The position numbers and the translations under genes are program-made. From Treponema sp. (GTDB lineage Bacteria; Spirochaetota; Spirochaetia; Treponematales; Breznakiellaceae): a stretch of DNA of 5,007 nt. The notes beneath the pieces were generated by a model. The model had not been told where the DNA came from, did no database searches, and was given only the letters and a program-made list of their open reading frames with translations. Positions 1 through 5,007 of the stretch are shown here, in pieces (the first letter of the stretch is position 1; every line of letters begins with the position of its first letter). Where the stretch lies: the NCBI GenBank assembly GCA_031254175.1, contig JAIRUY010000205.1:1-5007 (forward strand), written 5' to 3'.

Positions 1-291
1 GGCATCGTTTATCGAGGGAGGTGCGTATGCCTCCATCATTAACTGGAGTAATGTAACAAACGATGCGACAATCACGACAAAGGCCGCTATACGCACATCA
101 TTGGGAATAAGTCTTCGCAGAACTGAAATCGCGCAGCACGCGCAAATCATAACTGCGGTTGTGGAAAGCCCCATTGCCGCCGCATTTGCCGCCGAAGTTG
201 TAACCGCAAGCAGCGGGCAGAGCGCCAAAAGCTGAACAAAAATGGGGTTTTCATTTATTATTCCGTTTTTTAATAAAGCAGAATATTTCAT
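1..291 (-). CDS. rnfE: RnfE, electron transport complex membrane subunit (N-terminal part; runs off the left edge)
   Basis: Integral membrane subunit of the Rnf ferredoxin:NAD+ oxidoreductase; with RnfA it forms the paired inverted-topology core of the complex. I translated the open frame directly: 97 codons are present, about half of a usual 200-230-residue RnfE. The start reads MKYSALLKNGIINENPIF, followed by LCPLLAVTTSAANAAAMG (about 24-41) and RLIPNDVRIAAFVVIVASF (about 60-78), which closely follow the family pattern NGI-ENP-F, LCP-LAVT and P--VRIP-F--I. Cys25 and Cys50 sit where RnfA/RnfE carry the cysteines of the intramembrane [2Fe-2S] cluster. Three hydrophobic segments are visible (about 16-35, 38-57, 67-89). 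The ATG shares an ATGA overlap with the rnfG stop, and an AGGAG ribosome binding site lies 7 nt upstream (299-303), which fixes the start. Odd: two extra cysteines (52, 53) next to Cys50. RnfA is unlikely given the order after rnfG and the NGI-ENP opening. Confidence 0.93.
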   Translation of the reverse strand, partial: MKYSALLKNGIINENPIFVQLLALCPLLAVTTSAANAAAMGLSTTAVMICACCAISVLRRLIPNDVRIAAFVVIVASFVTLLQLMMEAYAPPSINDA

Positions 292-854
292 TTTGACTCT
301 CCTGCGCCGTACTGCAGATACCATTCAATTGCCTGATTGACAGCATCGGTAACTGCCTTTGTAGTAATTGTTGACGCTGTAATCGCTTCAATTTCGTCAG
401 CGCTTCCGGTTGGCACTTTGACCACCCTGAGCGGCACAAGGTTTTTTCCGTCAAATCTGCGGTAAAACTTTTCTTTTACCGCATTTGCGCCAAGTCCCGG
501 AGTTTCACTGTGTTTAAGGATACGCATACCGGAAATGTTTTTTTCTTCGGCGGAAATACCAACCATTAAATTGATTGTGCCTGAATATCCGGAAGGCATG
601 AGCTCTATCACAAAACCGGCAAATTCATTTCCTCTTCTGCCTTCATAAATGCTGACAATGCTGCCGCTTTTTTCCGTATCAATTTCCCTGAAAGCCGAAG
701 CCTGCGGCAAAACTTCTCTCATCGTTTTTTCCTGCGTTTTTCTCCGCTGGTTTTCTATGGGTTCAAGCGTAAGGTTACGCGCAATGCCAAGAAGAGCCGT
801 GACAGACGCCGTTATTATGAAAAGGGCTAACGCCGGTTTTATTATGTGTTTCAT
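288..854 (-). CDS. rnfG: RnfG, FMN-carrying subunit of the Rnf complex
   Basis: Electron-transfer subunit of Rnf, anchored by one N-terminal helix with an FMN-binding domain outside the membrane; in known Rnf complexes a threonine carries FMN through a phosphoester bond made by ApbE/Ftp. The 188 residues match the usual length. Residues about 5-26 form the membrane anchor. GYSGTINLMVGI (89-100) and HSETPGLG (115-122) are typical FMN-domain motifs. The flavinylation site is at 156-162, reading EAITAST, followed by ITTKAVTDAVN; the threonine acceptor would be Thr162 (codon at 369-371). The usual pattern is D-x-x-[S/T]-G-A-T, so Asp, Gly and Ala are all replaced while the acceptor Thr stays. The start ATG overlaps the rnfD stop as ATGA, with an AGGA site 7 nt upstream inside the end of rnfD, so translation is probably coupled. 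The stop overlaps the rnfE start in the same way. The family call is secure; whether the altered motif is flavinylated is open. Confidence 0.95.
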   Translation of the reverse strand: MKHIIKPALALFIITASVTALLGIARNLTLEPIENQRRKTQEKTMREVLPQASAFREIDTEKSGSIVSIYEGRRGNEFAGFVIELMPSGYSGTINLMVGISAEEKNISGMRILKHSETPGLGANAVKEKFYRRFDGKNLVPLRVVKVPTGSADEIEAITASTITTKAVTDAVNQAIEWYLQYGAGESK

Positions 855-1810
855 GATTTTTTCCTTTTTCCGTAAACACGCGGTCTTATATATTTGTCGA
901 TGAGAGGGACAAAAAGATTCATGATGAGTATCGCGTAACTTACTCCTTCAGGATAACCGCTGTAAAAACGGATTATGTAAGTTAAAAAACCGCAGCCGAT
1001 CCCAAAGACAATTTTCCCTCTTGGCGAAATCGGGCTTGTCGCGTAATCTGTTGCCATAAAAAATGCACCCATCAACAGACCGCCGGAAAGCATCTCGAAC
1101 AGAATGTGCCCTGTAAAAAATCCTTCTCTTCCGTAAAAAAAGCAGAGCAAAGTAAAAGTCCCCACGAAGAAAACAGGAATTCTCCAGTTTATTACTTTCC
1201 TGACTATTAAGTATATTCCTCCGATAAGCAGGGCAAACGCGCTTGTCTCTCCGATACAGCCGCCCATCTTGCCGAAGAGGAGCGCCATGTAATCGGAAAA
1301 TTCCGGAGTGAAAGCGGGATTTGTTTTTATAATTGCCAGGTAAGTTGCGCCTGTCATTGCGTCCGGCGCGTCAGGGGAAAAAGTCCAATTTGTCATGTGA
1401 ACCGGAAAAGACGCAAGTAAAAAAGCACGGGCGGCAAGAGCGGGGTTTATAAAATTTGCCCCAAGACCGCCGAATAATTGTTTGACAGCGACAATCGCAA
1501 AAACGCTTCCGGCTGCGGGAATCCAGTAAGGAACATCCGGCGGAAGATTGAATGCAAGTAATAGCCCCGTGATGGCGGCGCTGTAGTCATTGGTGGTCAC
1601 TTTTTTCCCGGCGACTCTCTGAAACAGATATTCCGCGAAGATTGCGGATGCAACTGCCACTGCCATTACGATAAATGTGTGCATCCCGTAACAATAAACC
1701 GCGAATATGCTGGCAGGGATAAGCGCAATTAGCACATCACGCATGCGTCTGACAATTGTATCTTTACCGTAAATGTGGGGCGGTGATGACACTGTCAGTA
1801 TTATTTCCAT
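851..1810 (-). CDS. rnfD: RnfD, FMN-carrying membrane subunit of the Rnf complex
   Basis: Polytopic membrane subunit of the Rnf complex, homologous to NqrB, that carries one covalent FMN and takes part in ion-coupled electron transfer. The 319 residues fit the family length. The start MEIILTVSSPPHIYGKDTI is the typical N-terminus (S-SPH----T), followed by several hydrophobic helices. Family signatures are LFGGLGANFINPALAARAFL (112-131), the flavinylation motif DAMTGAT (150-156, acceptor Thr156, codon at 1343-1345), GCIGETSAFALLIGGIYL (184-201), FMATDYATSPISPRG (251-265) and RFYSGYPEGVSYAILIMN (281-298). The C-terminus is strongly basic (YGKRKKS). It starts 6 bp after the rnfC stop; the AAAGGA ribosome binding site (1820-1825) overlaps the last rnfC codons, 9 nt before the ATG. 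Its stop overlaps rnfG. NqrB is ruled out by the shorter length and by the Rnf-type RnfC next door. Confidence 0.96.
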   Translation of the reverse strand: MEIILTVSSPPHIYGKDTIVRRMRDVLIALIPASIFAVYCYGMHTFIVMAVAVASAIFAEYLFQRVAGKKVTTNDYSAAITGLLLAFNLPPDVPYWIPAAGSVFAIVAVKQLFGGLGANFINPALAARAFLLASFPVHMTNWTFSPDAPDAMTGATYLAIIKTNPAFTPEFSDYMALLFGKMGGCIGETSAFALLIGGIYLIVRKVINWRIPVFFVGTFTLLCFFYGREGFFTGHILFEMLSGGLLMGAFFMATDYATSPISPRGKIVFGIGCGFLTYIIRFYSGYPEGVSYAILIMNLFVPLIDKYIRPRVYGKRKKS

Positions 1811-1816
1811 TTATAT

Positions 1817-3142
1817 TTATCCTTTGTTTTTTAATTTTGCAAGTTCAACTCTTCTTGTTGTGCGGATTGCCTGCGACAAACGTCTCTTGGCAGGGCAGAT
1901 ATATGAACAGCTTCCGCATTCAATACATTCAAGGCCGTTGTGTTTTACAAACAATTCGCTGTTTTCGCGCAGTACATCTGTGTTAAGTTCTGTCGGCACA
2001 AGCCCCATGGGACACCTTTCGACGCACTTGCCGCAGCGGATGCAATTTTGTTCCGGCGGAATGTACGCTTCTTTTTCCGTAAGAAAAAGTACGCCGGAAG
2101 TAGTTTTAACGATTGGAACATTGATGTCAAAAATTGCTGTTCCCATCAAAGGACCGCCGACAACTACTTTTACCGGGTTTGCCTTGAAACCGCCTGCCAA
2201 TTCTACAAGATCGTTTACTTTTGTACCAAGCCGCACTTTATAATTACCCGGATTTCTTATTGCGCCGCCGGATAGTGTAACAACTTTTCGCATAAGCGGG
2301 CGGCCTCTTATAAAAGCGCGGTGAATTGCGATAACAGTATCAATATTGTTGACCACACAGCCTGCGTCTGCGGGCAGTCCGCCTGACGGCACTTCTCTTT
2401 TTGTTATAGCCCAGATAAGCTGTTTTTCCGCTCCCTGCGGATATTTTGTCTTACAGGCCGCAACATCAATGCCGGCAATATTTCCGCAGGCCTTTTTCAG
2501 GGCTTCGATAGCTTCGGGTTTATTGTCTTCTATCGCTATGACAGCCCGCGCGTTTTTTAAAACTTTCAGAATAATCTGCACACCGATAACAAGCCGGTCA
2601 GCTTCTTCAATCATGACTCTGTTGTCTGTTGTAAGGTATGGTTCACATTCAGAGCCGTTAATGATAACAGTGTCTATTTCTTTTCCGGCAGGAGGAGAGA
2701 GTTTTACATGTGCCGGAAATCCGGCGCCGCCAAGTCCGACAATCCCCTTTTCTCGGATGATAGATATAATTTCTTCCCTTGTGAGCTCATTGTAATCTTT
2801 CGGTTTTATGGTTTCATGCTCAAGAAGCTCTCCGTCATTTTCTATAATTATTGAATTTACTATCGTCCCCATTGCTGTCATGTGCGGCCTTATGTCTTTT
2901 ACAGTCCCGGAAATACTTGAATGTATTGGAGAACTTATATAGGCATCACTGTCGCCGATTTTTTCACCAAGCAGAACTTTTTGTCCTGCTCCTACAATTG
3001 GCTGACAGGGAGAACCCAGATGCTGCAAAAGAGGGAAAACCATTTCGGCTTTTTCTGCCGGAGTTAAGTAATTTATCGGTACGTTTTCTGTGTATTGTTT
3101 CTGTTCTTTTGGGTGGATACCGCCCCTGAAAGTAAAACTCAT
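1817..3142 (-). CDS. rnfC: RnfC, NADH-binding iron-sulfur subunit of the Rnf complex
   Basis: Peripheral cytoplasmic subunit of Rnf that binds NAD(H) and FMN and passes electrons through two [4Fe-4S] clusters. The 441 residues are a normal length for the short, anaerobe-type RnfC, without the long alanine/lysine-rich C-terminal tail seen in Enterobacteria. The N-terminus SFTFRGGIHP is characteristic, so the ATG is the only sensible start. A biotinyl/lipoyl-like fold at about 45-85 (GAGQKVLLGEKIG, SPIHSSISGTV) is followed by the Complex I 51-kDa-like nucleotide region: GLGGAGFPAHVK (136-147), INGSECEPYLTTDNRVM (161-177), KYPQGAEKQL (233-242) and VPSGGLPADAG (251-261). A SLBB-like segment lies at about 286-330. 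The two cluster motifs are C367-x2-C370-x2-C373-x3-C377-P and C406-x2-C409-x2-C412-x3-C416-P. It is the first rnf gene. No convincing Shine-Dalgarno precedes it: only AAAAGAGT, directly against the ATG. Confidence 0.97.
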   Translation of the reverse strand: MSFTFRGGIHPKEQKQYTENVPINYLTPAEKAEMVFPLLQHLGSPCQPIVGAGQKVLLGEKIGDSDAYISSPIHSSISGTVKDIRPHMTAMGTIVNSIIIENDGELLEHETIKPKDYNELTREEIISIIREKGIVGLGGAGFPAHVKLSPPAGKEIDTVIINGSECEPYLTTDNRVMIEEADRLVIGVQIILKVLKNARAVIAIEDNKPEAIEALKKACGNIAGIDVAACKTKYPQGAEKQLIWAITKREVPSGGLPADAGCVVNNIDTVIAIHRAFIRGRPLMRKVVTLSGGAIRNPGNYKVRLGTKVNDLVELAGGFKANPVKVVVGGPLMGTAIFDINVPIVKTTSGVLFLTEKEAYIPPEQNCIRCGKCVERCPMGLVPTELNTDVLRENSELFVKHNGLECIECGSCSYICPAKRRLSQAIRTTRRVELAKLKNKG

Positions 3143-3150
3143 ACTCTTTT

Positions 3151-3179
3151 ATTATATCAGGTTCAAGTAATTTTTTCCA
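3151..3179 (-). promoter_or_regulatory. Candidate sigma-70 promoter of the rnf operon, giving a near-leaderless transcript
   Basis: On the minus strand there is a perfect -10 box TATAAT (3151-3156), preceded after exactly 17 bp by TGGAAA (3174-3179), which matches the -35 consensus TTGACA at 4 of 6 bases. The expected transcription start, about 7 nt after the -10 box, is near G3144. This is only about 2 nt before the rnfC ATG at 3142. If real, the rnf mRNA would be effectively leaderless, which would agree with the lack of a properly spaced ribosome binding site. The region is AT-rich, so a chance -10 match is possible; a promoter further upstream or read-through from the hexokinase gene are alternatives. 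Confidence 0.4.
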
Positions 3180-3219
3180 GACTGCGGAAGACATCCCATT
3201 TTTTTATAAAATATATTTG

Positions 3220-3244
3220 TGTATAATGAATGATATGTTATACA
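3220..3244. repeat. Inverted repeat TGTATAA-N11-TTATACA between hexokinase and rnfC
   Basis: The two 7-base arms at 3220-3226 and 3238-3244 are perfect reverse complements separated by 11 bases. The repeat begins about 10 bp after the hexokinase stop codon and lies some 80 bp before rnfC. As RNA it could form a weak hairpin followed by an AU-rich run, giving at best a poor intrinsic terminator, because each arm has only one G-C pair. As DNA, the roughly 18-bp centre-to-centre arm spacing could suit a dimeric regulator. It does not match the Rex consensus. In sequence this AT-rich, chance cannot be excluded. Confidence 0.35.
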
Positions 3245-3253
3245 TCCGGCGGT

Positions 3254-4606
3254 TCATCCCTTGCTTAATGCCGCCACAGCCGCGCCGAAAAGACTTGCCT
3301 GTTCAACAGGAGAGATAACATAAGGACGCGGCATTTTATTGATTAGCATCTTATGTAAATTCGATTCCAGAGCACGGCGCATGCCTTTGTAAACAGCAAA
3401 AGTAGTGCCCTCAACGGCAATGCGGACAGGCGAATAAGGCTCGTAAGGCGTATTCATCCTGTTGACAGTTGCGGCTAACACTGCCGCTGAAAAAAGCGCA
3501 CCGCGTTCTGTAACTATTGACGCAATGTACTGTGCCGCGGCAACAGCGTCAGCTTCTTCAGAAGCAAACAGCGAACCAAGGGGGCCGTCTGCCTTAAGGG
3601 GGGCACGGGTAAATTCATTTAAAAATCTTGTTTCAAGATGGGACAATGCCAAGAGTTCTTCTGATTTTTTAAACACCAGCACTTTGTCTTTTATAGCTTG
3701 TTTAAGAATGTGCAGGGTCAATGGGCCGAGATACGCGCCTGCGGAGGCTTTTTCCAGTACATAACTACCGGGGTTTTTGGTAGTACTATCATATTCCAAA
3801 TCAAGTTTACCACGGTTACGGATATTAACGCCGCCGGTTTCGCATACGACAATTTGCGGAGAAGCCGAGTTGTAATTGATTTTTGGTATAGATGTTTCCG
3901 GGTAGGCTGTGTTAATACCGGTTCCCAAAATAAAACCGATAACTGGACCCGGTGCCGCTCCAAAGTCGTTGCCGGTTCTCTCAGCTTCACCATCAGGTGA
4001 AATGGAAACAATGCCGGACAACAGGGTAGCGGCAGCATCGTTCAATAATACAATGGGACCATCGTACTTGAATCCTTTTCTTGCCAGAGCGTCACGCAGT
4101 CCTTTGCCAATTGCTTTTCCAATTACATCAGGAGCATCCATCTCTTTGCTGAAAGCCATAAGAATTCCATCTGCCTCGGAGGTAATTTCCATGGGGTAGG
4201 AAAATGTAAAACCGATGCCTTCTATTTCTGCGGTCTTTAACGAGGGAAAAGCGGTGTCAGCAATAACATCAAAGAATTCATTTTCGCTGACAGGCCCGTA
4301 TGTTCCGGGCATTTTTGCCTTTGTTGTTCCCTGTGTGACAGCTTCTCCGCTATCATTAAAATGAACAAGGCTTGAGCGCAGATTTGTTCCGCCGGCATCA
4401 AGAGCAAGAACAGTTTTCCCCGGAGGAATACTTGTAACAGGAGTAATATAAGAAGGAATCATGGGCAGGCTGGATGAAGCACCGGCAAGTCCTCTTTCCA
4501 TCTCAATTTGTATTTCTCTGACAAGAGCATCAGGATTTGTGCTTTCATAATGAAAACCATAATATCTGGCAAAATCCGATATTTCCTTTGCGTTAAATTT
4601 ATACAT
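3254..4606 (-). CDS. hxk: Hexokinase (eukaryotic-type hexokinase family)
   Basis: Cytoplasmic enzyme that phosphorylates glucose or a related hexose with ATP to start glycolysis. The 450 residues match a single-domain hexokinase. Motifs in order: LALDAGGTNLRSSLVHF (67-83, phosphate-1 loop LD-GGTN-R), GIGFTFSYPMEI (130-141, sugar-binding GFTFS-P), F152-S153-K154 in place of the usual W-T-K, LLNDAAATLLSG (187-198, Asp190 as catalytic base), ILGTGINTAYPE (226-237, GTG-N--Y-E), CETGG (255-259, Glu256 at the sugar-contacting position of NTEWG), NPGSYVLEKASAGAYLG (278-294, Glu285) and IAVEGTTFAVY (396-406, the adenosine-side VGVDGS motif). All catalytic positions I can place are kept. It follows addA after 35 bp and seems to have its own promoter. 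The ATG is preceded by a loose site (AAGAGTGAGA). The family is rare in bacteria; Treponema is a known holder. ROK and GlcK glucokinases are excluded because their zinc or repressor motifs are missing. The preferred sugar cannot be read from the sequence. Confidence 0.93.
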   Translation of the reverse strand: MYKFNAKEISDFARYYGFHYESTNPDALVREIQIEMERGLAGASSSLPMIPSYITPVTSIPPGKTVLALDAGGTNLRSSLVHFNDSGEAVTQGTTKAKMPGTYGPVSENEFFDVIADTAFPSLKTAEIEGIGFTFSYPMEITSEADGILMAFSKEMDAPDVIGKAIGKGLRDALARKGFKYDGPIVLLNDAAATLLSGIVSISPDGEAERTGNDFGAAPGPVIGFILGTGINTAYPETSIPKINYNSASPQIVVCETGGVNIRNRGKLDLEYDSTTKNPGSYVLEKASAGAYLGPLTLHILKQAIKDKVLVFKKSEELLALSHLETRFLNEFTRAPLKADGPLGSLFASEEADAVAAAQYIASIVTERGALFSAAVLAATVNRMNTPYEPYSPVRIAVEGTTFAVYKGMRRALESNLHKMLINKMPRPYVISPVEQASLFGAAVAALSKG

Positions 4607-4635
4607 ATATTCTCACTCTTAATGATGTTTATATA

Positions 4636-4664
4636 ATTATATTAAACGAAAACCGTTTTATCAA
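4636..4664 (-). promoter_or_regulatory. Sigma-70 promoter of the hexokinase gene
   Basis: On the minus strand, TTGATA (4659-4664, 5 of 6 to TTGACA) and a perfect TATAAT (4636-4641) are 17 bp apart, the ideal spacing. The expected start is near 4629, giving a leader of about 22 nt that contains a loose ribosome binding site before the ATG at 4606. The -35 box and spacer lie in the last codons and stop of addA, and the -10 follows the addA stop directly. This is the best promoter match in the window and suggests the hexokinase gene is not dependent on addA transcription. Confidence 0.6.
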
Positions 4665-5007
4665 GGTTAACCTTTTTTGTTTTTTCTGTCATTTCCGCGG
4701 CAGGGCCTGTACGCAGATAATAAAGCCATACCCGGCATTCTTTTCCTGACGGCAGCGCAAAAAGGTCGGAAACCGCCCTGTAATAACAGGCCAATTGCAC
4801 TGTGTATTCTTCGGGTAATTCGCGGCTGTCGGTTTTGAAATCTACAATATGAATAACATTTTTATCTTCAAAAAACAGGTCAACAGTACCGCTGATAAAA
4901 CACTCTTTTCCAGCCTTGTTTTTAATCAAATTTCTGAATGAAAACTCGCTTTCCAGCATAGATGCGTTTTTTGCGATTTTGCCAAGCGGGGAATCAATAA
5001 AGCGGCA
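4642..5007 (-). CDS. addA: AddA-type ATP-dependent helicase/nuclease, C-terminal nuclease domain (5' end beyond the right edge)
   Basis: The frame is open to the window edge, giving the last 121 residues of a longer protein; the internal Met at 4959 is not the start, since the family pattern continues upstream (FIDSPLGKIAKNA, like the F--S-LG----A stretch in AddA). The segment is a RecB-family PD-(D/E)xK nuclease core: SGTVDLFFED (fragment 39-48, metal-binding Asp43), HIVDFKTDSRELP (53-65, catalytic Asp56 and Lys58) and YTVQLACYYRA (68-78, the YxxQLxxY motif). In AddAB this domain cuts one strand while the complex resects double-strand breaks and supplies 3' ends for RecA. VDFKTD is closer to AddA (VDYKTD) than to RecB (DYKSN). 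A partner addB would be expected upstream, outside the window. No terminator is visible after the stop. A related UvrD-like helicase with the same domain is the main alternative. Confidence 0.85.
   Translation of the reverse strand, partial: CRFIDSPLGKIAKNASMLESEFSFRNLIKNKAGKECFISGTVDLFFEDKNVIHIVDFKTDSRELPEEYTVQLACYYRAVSDLFALPSGKECRVWLYYLRTGPAAEMTEKTKKVNLDKTVFV
4663..4674. promoter_or_regulatory. 12-bp perfect palindrome AAGGTTAACCTT at the -35 of the hexokinase promoter
   Basis: AAGGTTAACCTT is an exact palindrome that overlaps the upstream edge of the proposed -35 box by two bases. Its position would suit an operator for an activator or repressor of the hexokinase gene. It also encodes part of the AddA C-terminus (Lys-Val-Asn-Leu), so it may be coincidental. 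A second, smaller inverted repeat (AAACG-N5-CGTTT, 4644-4658) fills most of the promoter spacer. Confidence 0.25.

Noticed and set aside
1773..2795. Plus-strand open frames opposite rnfC (about 1773-2243 and 2346-2795)
   Set aside because: They are antisense to a strongly conserved rnfC, have no family-like motifs and no ribosome binding context; they result from the codon bias of the real gene.
288..3142. Na+-translocating NADH:quinone reductase (Nqr) instead of Rnf
   Set aside because: The C subunit has two [4Fe-4S] motifs and the 51-kDa-like nucleotide region of RnfC, which NqrA lacks, the D subunit is shorter than NqrB, and no NqrF-like gene is present.
2964..3194. Minus-strand frame starting in the spacer at 3194 and overlapping rnfC in another frame
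   Set aside because: It is not in frame with rnfC, its product has no recognisable motif, and most of it lies in the conserved rnfC N-terminal coding region.
3210..3250. Rex (redox-sensing repressor) operator before rnfC
   Set aside because: The dyad TGTATAA-N11-TTATACA does not fit the Rex pattern TTGTGAA-N4-TTCACAA in arm sequence or spacing.
3143..3253. Intrinsic terminator after the hexokinase gene
   Set aside because: The only hairpin is AT-rich with one G-C pair in a 7-bp stem, and no clean U-tract follows it directly; at best a weak terminator, so it is listed as a repeat.
4642..4959. A separate 105-residue protein starting at the Met at 4959
   Set aside because: The frame stays open to the window edge and the upstream residues continue the AddA pattern, so this is the end of a larger gene.
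1..5007. An undescribed defence, mobile or biosynthetic system
   Set aside because: Every gene falls in a recognised family (AddA, hexokinase, RnfC/D/G/E), the spacers are short, and there are no transposase, integrase, direct-repeat array or tRNA signs.

Overview
The window is a single co-directional stretch on the minus strand, so transcription runs from the right edge (5007) to the left edge (1). In transcription order it holds the 3' end of an AddA-type helicase/nuclease gene, a complete eukaryotic-type hexokinase gene, and the first part of an rnf operon in the order rnfC-rnfD-rnfG-rnfE. The window ends inside rnfE; rnfA and rnfB would be expected beyond the left edge, because C-D-G-E-A-B is the common order in anaerobic bacteria.

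Organism: the combination of an Rnf complex with a hexokinase of the yeast/mammal fold (not a ROK or GlcK glucokinase), at moderate GC, fits a fermentative anaerobe of the Spirochaetota, most likely a host-associated or environmental Treponema relative. From general knowledge, Treponema pallidum has both a hexokinase-family protein and an Rnf-type redox system whose RnfD and RnfG carry covalently bound FMN. The taxonomic call is inference and was not tested by a search.

Region by region. 4642-5007: AddA C-terminal nuclease domain, open at its 5' end. 4607-4641: a short gap holding the -10 box of a strong-looking sigma-70 promoter (TTGATA-N17-TATAAT) whose -35 lies inside the last addA codons. 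3254-4606: hexokinase, 450 residues with all main substrate motifs. 3143-3253: a 111-bp AT-rich spacer with a 7-bp inverted repeat and a second promoter candidate placed so close to rnfC that the transcript would be almost leaderless. 1817-3142, 851-1810, 288-854 and 1-291: rnfC, rnfD, rnfG and partial rnfE. The first junction has a 6-bp gap and the next two are ATGA overlaps, so these four genes form one translationally coupled operon.

How the genes work together: Rnf is a membrane ferredoxin:NAD+ oxidoreductase that couples electron transfer to Na+ or H+ export. RnfC is the NADH-side soluble subunit, RnfD and RnfG carry covalent FMN, and RnfE is one of the paired membrane subunits. Hexokinase feeds sugar phosphate into glycolysis, whose reduced ferredoxin and NADH pools Rnf balances. 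That metabolic link is reasonable, but adjacency alone does not prove it. The window looks like ordinary core metabolism; I found no credible undescribed system. The points most worth a second look are a divergent flavinylation motif in RnfG, the possible leaderless start of rnfC, and the promoter/palindrome arrangement before the hexokinase gene.
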